From assembly GCA_945883815.1 (NCBI GenBank), contig CAMCYJ010000014.1, positions 1 through 56,016 on the forward strand: a stretch of DNA of 56,016 bases. Reading direction: 5' to 3'. A program made the translations under genes and the position numbers. The DNA is from Akkermansia muciniphila (GTDB lineage: Bacteria; Verrucomicrobiota; Verrucomicrobiia; Limisphaerales; UBA9464). The notes below the pieces were generated by a model. It made no database searches, was not told where the DNA came from, and saw nothing but the letters and a program-made list of their open reading frames with translations. Of the stretch, positions 51,221 to 56,016 are shown one piece after another (the stretch's first letter is position 1; each line of letters opens with the position of its first letter).

Positions 51221-52768
51221 TCACGGACTTGCGTCTATCTTCACCCCAAGACGCCGCTGCCAGTCTCCGGAAGGTTCCACCCGGGTCGGGTTCATGCGCC
51301 GATGGACGAACAGGGTCTGGAAGCGGTCGGAATAGACGGCGACAAAATTCTCGGCGAGCAGAGCCTTCCATTCGGGGAGCTTTAATTCGCGATCCTCCCT
51401 CAGCAGGAGCATGCCGCAATCATAGCGACGGACGATCTCCAAGATGGCGTTCCGAGAGATTGAACCATTCCAGAAGCGCTTAAGGGGCACGACGGTGATT
51501 TCAGGTGGCTGGGCGACTCCGACGTGATGAAAGAGTTCACTGGACGCTGCGTAAGCCCAATCGTTCGGTCGGGCATAACGCCGGGCTGTTTGGACCAGAG
51601 AGTTCTGCTGAATCTTGCTGGACCAAATGATTGTTTGAATCTCGGAGTAATGGCGGGGGATTTCGACGGCTGCGATCATGGCGAGTGCCAAGGAACCAAC
51701 CAGCATCCATCCCTCCGCTCGGCGGTCTGTTCCAGTCGGTGAGGATTCCCGGTAGCGACGGATTGCGGCCGGAACGCCAATGCCCCCCAGAAGACTCAAG
51801 GCGATGCCGAAGTGCATTTCGTAGTACCACCAGAAGGGATGATGGAAGAGGTGGACCACCAGCGCAGTCACTCCCAGCGTCACCGGAACCGCCAGTGACT
51901 GCCAGGCGCGCAGAAAAAGCAGTTGGATCAGCCCTAGGCCGGCGGCCATCACTATTCCTGGAGCTCCGCCGGCGATGGCCATCAAATCCAAGCTGATATT
52001 TAATGCCTCCGGATGGTTCCTGGTCGTTGCATGGGAAGCCCACATCACTGAGGGATCGTGGCGCGGTCCCGTGATGAGAATGAGCACGCTCATGAGGAGG
52101 AACGCGGTGCACCCGATGGCCATCTCCGGCGCTGCATCCCTCAATCCACCAGACGCCAACCCGACCGGTTGAGCCCCGATTCTTTTCCACCCAATCCACC
52201 AACGTGCCAACAGGGCGGGGCCGAGAATGAGCGCGGTCAGCTTCAATCCCACGGCCACTGCGAACACACCGCAGGCGGCCGCCACACGCCAACGGCGTCC
52301 GACAGTGTCCCGCTCGGGCAACAGGGCTGCCGCAAGTAACCCGCAACACCAAGCCGGCCACTCCAACATGGCCGACAAGGAGAATTCCGGAATCTTTGGC
52401 CACAGGAGCATCAACCCGGGGGCCAGAAAGCCGGCCGCCATTGAGTTTCTCCCCGCGATCCAGCCTATGGACAGAAGGCCGACGAGACTGAGAGCTCCCA
52501 CCAGGAGTCGGCCACCGAAGGCGTCGGCTCCGACACTGACAATCCAACGACTGAAGAGCCAGGGTTGGTCATTCCAGCACCGATCGACGAGATCCGGATG
52601 CTGCTGCAGAAGGCATGCCTTAGCCAGCTCCATGCCTTCATCGGCTCCAATCTCATAGGCTCCGCTACTCAGCTTGAGCAGCACCGCGAGATAACTCGAG
52701 ATCAGCGCAACTCCTAGAGCAGGCAACCACCTCCGGAATGATAGAATCCATCTCGGTGGAATGGTCAT
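51221..52768 (-). CDS. GT-C-like multi-spanning glycosyltransferase-type membrane protein
   Basis: 515-aa integral membrane protein with about ten hydrophobic segments and a soluble C-terminal part. The N-terminal topology (WLPALGVALISSYLAVLLKL, then an acidic loop YEIGADEGMELAKACLLQQH with an Asp-Glu pair) is that of PMT/ArnT-like GT-C glycosyltransferases that use polyprenyl-phosphate sugars. The sequence is diverged and the family call rests on topology and this loop. The ATG at 52768 overlaps the stop of the MauE-like gene (ATGA), so an in-frame upstream start at 52816 is less likely. It is the last gene of a four-gene operon. Confidence 0.74.
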   Translation of the reverse strand: MTIPPRWILSFRRWLPALGVALISSYLAVLLKLSSGAYEIGADEGMELAKACLLQQHPDLVDRCWNDQPWLFSRWIVSVGADAFGGRLLVGALSLVGLLSIGWIAGRNSMAAGFLAPGLMLLWPKIPEFSLSAMLEWPAWCCGLLAAALLPERDTVGRRWRVAAACGVFAVAVGLKLTALILGPALLARWWIGWKRIGAQPVGLASGGLRDAAPEMAIGCTAFLLMSVLILITGPRHDPSVMWASHATTRNHPEALNISLDLMAIAGGAPGIVMAAGLGLIQLLFLRAWQSLAVPVTLGVTALVVHLFHHPFWWYYEMHFGIALSLLGGIGVPAAIRRYRESSPTGTDRRAEGWMLVGSLALAMIAAVEIPRHYSEIQTIIWSSKIQQNSLVQTARRYARPNDWAYAASSELFHHVGVAQPPEITVVPLKRFWNGSISRNAILEIVRRYDCGMLLLREDRELKLPEWKALLAENFVAVYSDRFQTLFVHRRMNPTRVEPSGDWQRRLGVKIDASP

Positions 52769-53169
52769 GATCGCAAGCGAGTTTCGACCACCCAGACCGA
52801 ACTCAGAAACAACCATGCGGCCAGAGTGTTTAGGACCATGGTTTCATGGTAGGCCAACCAAGGCCACCAACCCGATGGTTGGCCCAAACAGGGGCACGCC
52901 GCCCCTCCGGCGAGGTGCGCTGCCAGCCGGTAAAGGCTGGCAGGCACGATGAAGGTGAGGATGACAAGGGCGGCAGCACCGCGATCCCGGATTCGCAGCA
53001 ACGCCAACAACACCACCGTTTCGACCAACAAAGCCCCCTCGAGAACAACCTTCAGAGATGTTCCAAGAATCGGGTCCTGCTGCTCCAGAATGGGCGGTTG
53101 ATGGATCAGTGCAGCGACTTTGAGGGAAGCCGTGACCAGGAGAACGAGGATGGCGGAGACGCGCTGCAC
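52765..53169 (-). CDS. MauE/DoxX-like membrane protein with CPC motif
   Basis: 134-aa four-helix membrane protein, start GTG at 53169. Hydrophobic helices lie at about residues 4-22, 40-60, 66-82 and 108-128. Between helices 3 and 4 is GGAACPCLGQPSGW with Cys92 and Cys94, the motif seen in MauE-like proteins; MauE is needed to form the many disulfides of methylamine dehydrogenase small subunit. Here it follows, after a 10-base gap, a gene for an exported protein with ten cysteines, which suggests a dedicated oxidant for that substrate. This role is inference from motif and position. Confidence 0.7.
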   Translation of the reverse strand: MQRVSAILVLLVTASLKVAALIHQPPILEQQDPILGTSLKVVLEGALLVETVVLLALLRIRDRGAAALVILTFIVPASLYRLAAHLAGGAACPCLGQPSGWWPWLAYHETMVLNTLAAWLFLSSVWVVETRLRS

Positions 53170-53179
53170 ACCAGTGTCC

Positions 53180-53629
53180 TTATCTTATTCCGCCGCTTCT
53201 CGGCTCGCATGCGGTGCCCGACCATAGGGTCACTTGGACATTGTAGTTAGAGTCCCATTTCCATTTGCCTGGTTCCAGCCCGCAGCACGGTCCGGTATTC
53301 TCGCGTGTGGCCGTGCATTCCACGGTTTGAAGCTTGCCACACTTGTTATTAAGGGCAGTACCCTGTGCACACGAATCCACAAACCCTTCTGTCTCTATGT
53401 ACCTGCAAAAATCCATATCGGGTAGCGGCACGGGAATGTCCCAGGCACCTTCACCTACAGGTACTGGCACGTCTACCCATTCCAATTTACAATATTTAAT
53501 TGCAAATCCCTTGTCATTACCTCCGCATTTCTTTGGCATGTTCTTCGAGCAGTTTGCAGGTAAGGCATCCATCATCCCGGCCCACGAGGCCAAGATGAGG
53601 GCAATCCACTTCTTCTGATTCCTATTCAT
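53180..53629 (-). CDS. Exported cysteine-rich protein of unknown function
   Basis: 149 aa with a signal peptide (NQKKWIALILASWAGMMDALPA). The mature part has ten cysteines (27, 35, 47, 75, 87, 97, 105, 115, 116, 141) in about 125 residues, an even number that fits five disulfides. Segments include VDVPVPVGEGAWDIPVPLPD, ALNNKCGKL and ENTGPCCGLEPGKWKWD. I recognise no family. The ATG at 53629 places the signal peptide at the N-terminus; the frame is open further upstream. Overlaps the end of the preceding gene by eight bases. The gene is noticeably AT-rich relative to ligA and the other core genes. Confidence 0.72.
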   Translation of the reverse strand: MNRNQKKWIALILASWAGMMDALPANCSKNMPKKCGGNDKGFAIKYCKLEWVDVPVPVGEGAWDIPVPLPDMDFCRYIETEGFVDSCAQGTALNNKCGKLQTVECTATRENTGPCCGLEPGKWKWDSNYNVQVTLWSGTACEPRSGGIR

Positions 53630-54791
53630 GTTGTTGTTTGTTTTGTTTAGTTGCTGCCATCTTTCGCCAAATAAATCTGGCAACCAGAAGGCAGATTAAG
53701 CCCGAAAAGATCCATAGCAGCAGGGTGGTAGTGGGTCCTAGACTCCAAAACGAAGTTGGTTTGTTCCAATCTGGCAAGTCCGTCGTCGAGCCATCCCGAT
53801 TGCGAATCACCCACCGACCATTCAAAATTTCTAACCATTCCTTCCATTTCAGATGGTGCATCGGCGCGCGGGCCTCTTCCTCACTGACCTTGGGTGGTCC
53901 CATGTCCCGGAACTGAACTGCTTCCACCAAGGCTCGAGGATCCGGTCGGGCTTGAAAGTTAGGCACGCTGTAGTTGCGTACTGACTCCAACACCCGCCGA
54001 CCCTCCGCTGAAGTCACAAACTGGATTTGGGCGAGATGTCGTTCGGGGAGAGGGGTGACTAGCGAACTGGAAAAACGGGATCCACTCAGCGGAAATTCAT
54101 AAGTCAACTCAAGCAGATTGCCTTCCCAGTGAGGATGGAGGACCACCTCGTTGGTTTTGAATTTCTGAACCGCATGGATCCCCAGCGTTGCCACGAAAAC
54201 CCCTGTCTCCGGATCATGCCGGATTTTAGAACCTCCAAGCCAAACGAGTCCTAGATTGTGAAGGAGGTTTTCATGGCCAACGCGATGAGCCTTATTCGAT
54301 TCGGCCCTTCTTTGCGCAGAGTCGTTCTGAAAATGATCGAGCTCCGTTACGGGAACGACCCATGCCATGGACTCACGTTCATTATGGTCCCAGGTGAATT
54401 GGGGCGTCCAGCCATAGCGCCCGCGAGATACATTTGTGCTGTCTGCGCTAGAAAACGACTGCTCTACCAGACCAACTTCCGGGGTGCGCGTTAGAATTCG
54501 TATTGTATTCGTGGTGAGCACCATGAACTTCTGAAACTCCTGTGAGATTTTCAGTAACTCCTCAGGTTTCCCCTTGGCCAATGACACCATCGTTGCCACA
54601 AGTTTGGCGTCAGGCTCCCTCATATCTGGACTCACACGCTCGATGGTGACGGAGCCAGGATTGATTCCCTCAACCACCGTCTGGATCACGTCCGCTGGAA
54701 TGTTGGATGTCTCCGCGCCCAGCGGTACACCCATGACGGCGCTCACCAGAGCCAACCCGGCCATCAGGACTGCTTGTGATGTCTTTTTCAT
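53622..54791 (-). CDS. Exported protein with C-terminal membrane anchor, unknown function
   Basis: 389 aa from the ATG at 54791. An N-terminal signal peptide (KKTSQAVLMAGLALVSAVMG) and a C-terminal membrane helix (TTTLLLWIFSGLICLLVARF) followed by the basic tail IWRKMAATKQNK frame a ~320-residue extracytoplasmic region. This contains PGSVTIERVSPDMREPDAKL, GRYGWTPQFTWDHNERESM and LLELTYEFPLSGSRF, with no domain I can name. It is the first gene of the operon, followed by the cysteine-rich protein, the MauE-like protein and the GT-C-like protein. It may be the scaffold or receptor of that set; this is a guess from order. Confidence 0.76.
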   Translation of the reverse strand: MKKTSQAVLMAGLALVSAVMGVPLGAETSNIPADVIQTVVEGINPGSVTIERVSPDMREPDAKLVATMVSLAKGKPEELLKISQEFQKFMVLTTNTIRILTRTPEVGLVEQSFSSADSTNVSRGRYGWTPQFTWDHNERESMAWVVPVTELDHFQNDSAQRRAESNKAHRVGHENLLHNLGLVWLGGSKIRHDPETGVFVATLGIHAVQKFKTNEVVLHPHWEGNLLELTYEFPLSGSRFSSSLVTPLPERHLAQIQFVTSAEGRRVLESVRNYSVPNFQARPDPRALVEAVQFRDMGPPKVSEEEARAPMHHLKWKEWLEILNGRWVIRNRDGSTTDLPDWNKPTSFWSLGPTTTLLLWIFSGLICLLVARFIWRKMAATKQNKQQHE

Positions 54792-55208
54792 GCTTCGCTG
54801 TCGGTTTTTAGCAAACACAACCTGCTTATTTGCCCGTTTGAAAATGGAGAATACTAAAGAGTTGCTAATTGAATCTCATAATTGATGAGTTTTTTACCCC
54901 CCCCCCCATACACCAACGCAACCACTAAAATACTCTTTTTTGGCGATCTCAACCGGGCTGGTTTAAGCACGGTTTCTACAGGGCAAGCGTCTCGGTCGGG
55001 CGAGGGTTGCGGTCGAGCGAAACATCAAATAGGTCCGCGGCCTGTCTGGGGGGCTTAACCGGGCTGGCGCGGAGCATGCCTGAATCGGGAACTGCGCGGG
55101 TGTTGGAAACTGGCAAAAGGCTCTGACCTTTTCAGGGGTATTCCGGCGGGCCGCCTCCAACTGAAACTGAAACGTGTCGGAGTTGTCCGGCTGTCTGCGC
55201 CACGTCGT

Positions 55209-55229
55209 CCGCCCCTAATGTAGGGGCGG
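55209..55229. other. Perfect 9-bp hairpin
   Basis: CCGCCCCTA and TAGGGGCGG separated by ATG. No T-run follows, so it is not a canonical terminator. Confidence 0.8.
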
Positions 55230-55247
55230 TCGGCGGGTAACGTCAGT

Positions 55248-55275
55248 CACCGCGCGAGCGATTCGACTCGCGGTG
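55248..55275. other. Second hairpin with a two-base bulge
   Basis: CACCGC-GC-GAG pairs with CTCGCGGTG across the loop CGATTCGA. It starts 18 bases after the previous hairpin. Confidence 0.65.
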
Positions 55276-55677
55276 CTTTGCTCGCCTTGCGACCACCGAA
55301 GGCGAATTTCGCTGCGAACAGTCCGGACGCGACTCAGATCTCCCACTGTCTAGGTGCCCACAAACACCCTGTGAGCCTTCGCAAAACCGTCGGCGAGACG
55401 CCTCGATATTAGGGACGGGTTTGGCTCGCTCGGTCAGTGGCCAGCACCCTGTTCGGCTCGGCGGCTTGGAGGTGAGTCTATCGCGACGCCTTCTTTGGTG
55501 GGTATCATTCGGTTGGGATCACCCCAAACGCGTACGCAACCTATAGCGCCGAACTCCCAAATCCCGCTTGATCATTCCAGCACGCAGCCAGGTGTTGCGT
55601 CTGGCCATTCCTGTGTTGTGCCGGATCGCTTCGGGGCATCCGCTCCGCTTGGCGGACGAAAATATTGGGGCACCTCG

Positions 55678-55842
55678 GCGATGATCCGCCCATCCGGGGG
55701 CAAGGTGGCTTCGTCGGTCAGTCGCAACACCGATTAGCTGCTGGCCGGCAAGAGCGCTGGGTCCAAGTTGGACAAGGCCCGGGAGTTGGGTGTGGCCATC
55801 GTGGACGAGGCGGGTTTTCTCAAGTTGGTGCATGGCGATTGA
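55678..55842 (+). pseudogene. Duplicated ligA 3' end with in-frame stop
   Basis: From the ATG at 55681 to the TGA at 55840-55842 the sequence aligns without gaps to ligA 50902-51063, with about 15 mismatches in 162 bases. The frame is MIRPSGGKVASSVSRNTD, then TAG in place of the Tyr codon of intact LigA, then [20 protein letters not shown]. Homology begins abruptly near 55678; nothing of the remaining ligA is present. It cannot encode a functional ligase. Confidence 0.92.
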
Positions 55843-55854
55843 GAGGCTGATGGA

Positions 55855-56016
55855 TCATTCGGAGTGAGCCCTTCGCGGGTTGCTCACACTGGGTAACCGC
55901 TTGGAAGCCGCGGCGGCCGGTAATCTGGGAGCCAGCAATTGCGCCGTCCGTGCAAAGACCTCGGGCGAAACGCCGAGGGCCTGTTTCAGGGCAATGTCCC
56001 GATCCCAAGCATTGGT
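55855..56016 (-). CDS. C-terminal 53 residues of an unknown protein (cut by window end)
   Basis: The minus-strand frame is open from the window edge to the TGA at 55855: TNAWDRDIALKQALGVSPEV, FARTAQLLAPRLP, then a basic/serine-rich tail RLPSVSNPRRAHSE. The amphipathic helix at the start looks like real coding sequence, and its DNA recurs in diverged form after ligA at 51082-51129. I do not recognise the family. It is convergent with the ligA pseudogene, which implies that intact ligA and this gene were once adjacent and convergent. Confidence 0.58.
   Translation of the reverse strand, partial: TNAWDRDIALKQALGVSPEVFARTAQLLAPRLPAAAASKRLPSVSNPRRAHSE

Larger units (their letters stand above)
54792..55677. 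other. 886-base non-coding stretch with poly-C run and hairpins
   Basis: Upstream part (to ~54960) is AT-rich and probably carries the promoter of the minus-strand operon. It contains an 11-C homopolymer at 54897-54907 next to a small inverted repeat CTCATAATTGATGAG followed by T residues. The motif AACCGGGCTGG occurs twice (54951 and 55057). Two hairpins lie at 55209 and 55248. No ORF here has family signal and I see no RNA gene with certainty. Confidence 0.6.

Noticed and set aside
54874-54895. CTCATAATTGATGAG followed by T residues as a rho-independent terminator
   Set aside because: Only five base pairs, AT-rich, and no plus-strand gene ends nearby; too weak to call.
1-56016. CRISPR arrays, rRNA and tRNA genes, integrases and IS transposases
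   Set aside because: Looked for regular spacer-repeat patterns, conserved RNA cores and DDE or tyrosine recombinase motifs; none was seen.

Overview
The window looks like chromosomal DNA of a GC-rich Gram-negative bacterium, most likely a member of the Verrucomicrobiota. This is an inference from gene content, not from a marker gene: a pseudopilin-like protein with an N-terminal [16 protein letters not shown] segment and a C-terminal NVVFNDGH motif, an ECF sigma factor translationally coupled to a Ser/Thr kinase-WD40 protein, a stand-alone CoaB-type protein and a TonB/ExbB/ExbD set. No rRNA, tRNA or CRISPR array was seen.

Layout. 0-6.5 kb: 5' part of serA (minus strand, cut by the window start), a Tat-exported PhoD-like phosphatase, a MidA-like methyltransferase and a TonB-ExbB-ExbD energy-coupling operon. 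6.5-9 kb: a small accessory patch with an AbiEii-like nucleotidyltransferase and its short partner, a broken HigA-like HTH gene, and several copies of a ~112-bp repeat with inverted ends. 9-13.5 kb: ECF sigma factor and kinase-WD40 pair. 13.5-29 kb: mostly housekeeping genes (DUF2071 protein, trxB, rhodanese, SNF2 helicase, M50-like peptidase, PTS IIA, argS, recQ, glmM, cupin, CCA-type nucleotidyltransferase, CoaB).

29.3-41 kb is a type I restriction-modification island: hsdM, rhuM, a leftover hsdM 3' tail, hsdS, a 1034-aa AT-rich gene fusing a metallophosphoesterase to a P-loop NTPase with a long helical tail, a broken hsdR 5' copy, an orphan ribbon-helix-helix antitoxin, a two-gene cassette of unknown function, the intact hsdR and a YgjP-like metallopeptidase. 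Many of these genes are joined by ATGA overlaps. The phosphoesterase-NTPase gene is the best candidate for an undescribed defence component. The partial copies of hsdM and hsdR show that cassettes were spliced between the original R-M genes.

41-51 kb: an ABC transporter with an AttH/CrtC-like lipocalin protein, larE with a PIG-L deacetylase, a pseudopilin-like secreted protein, and ligA. 51-56 kb: a four-gene minus-strand operon (membrane-anchored exported protein, exported protein with ten cysteines, MauE-like CPC membrane protein, GT-C-like membrane protein). It is bracketed by a partial duplication of the ligA 3' end and, probably, of the 3' end of a convergent gene that runs off the right edge. 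This cassette therefore appears to have been inserted between ligA and its convergent neighbour, leaving partial duplications of both gene ends.
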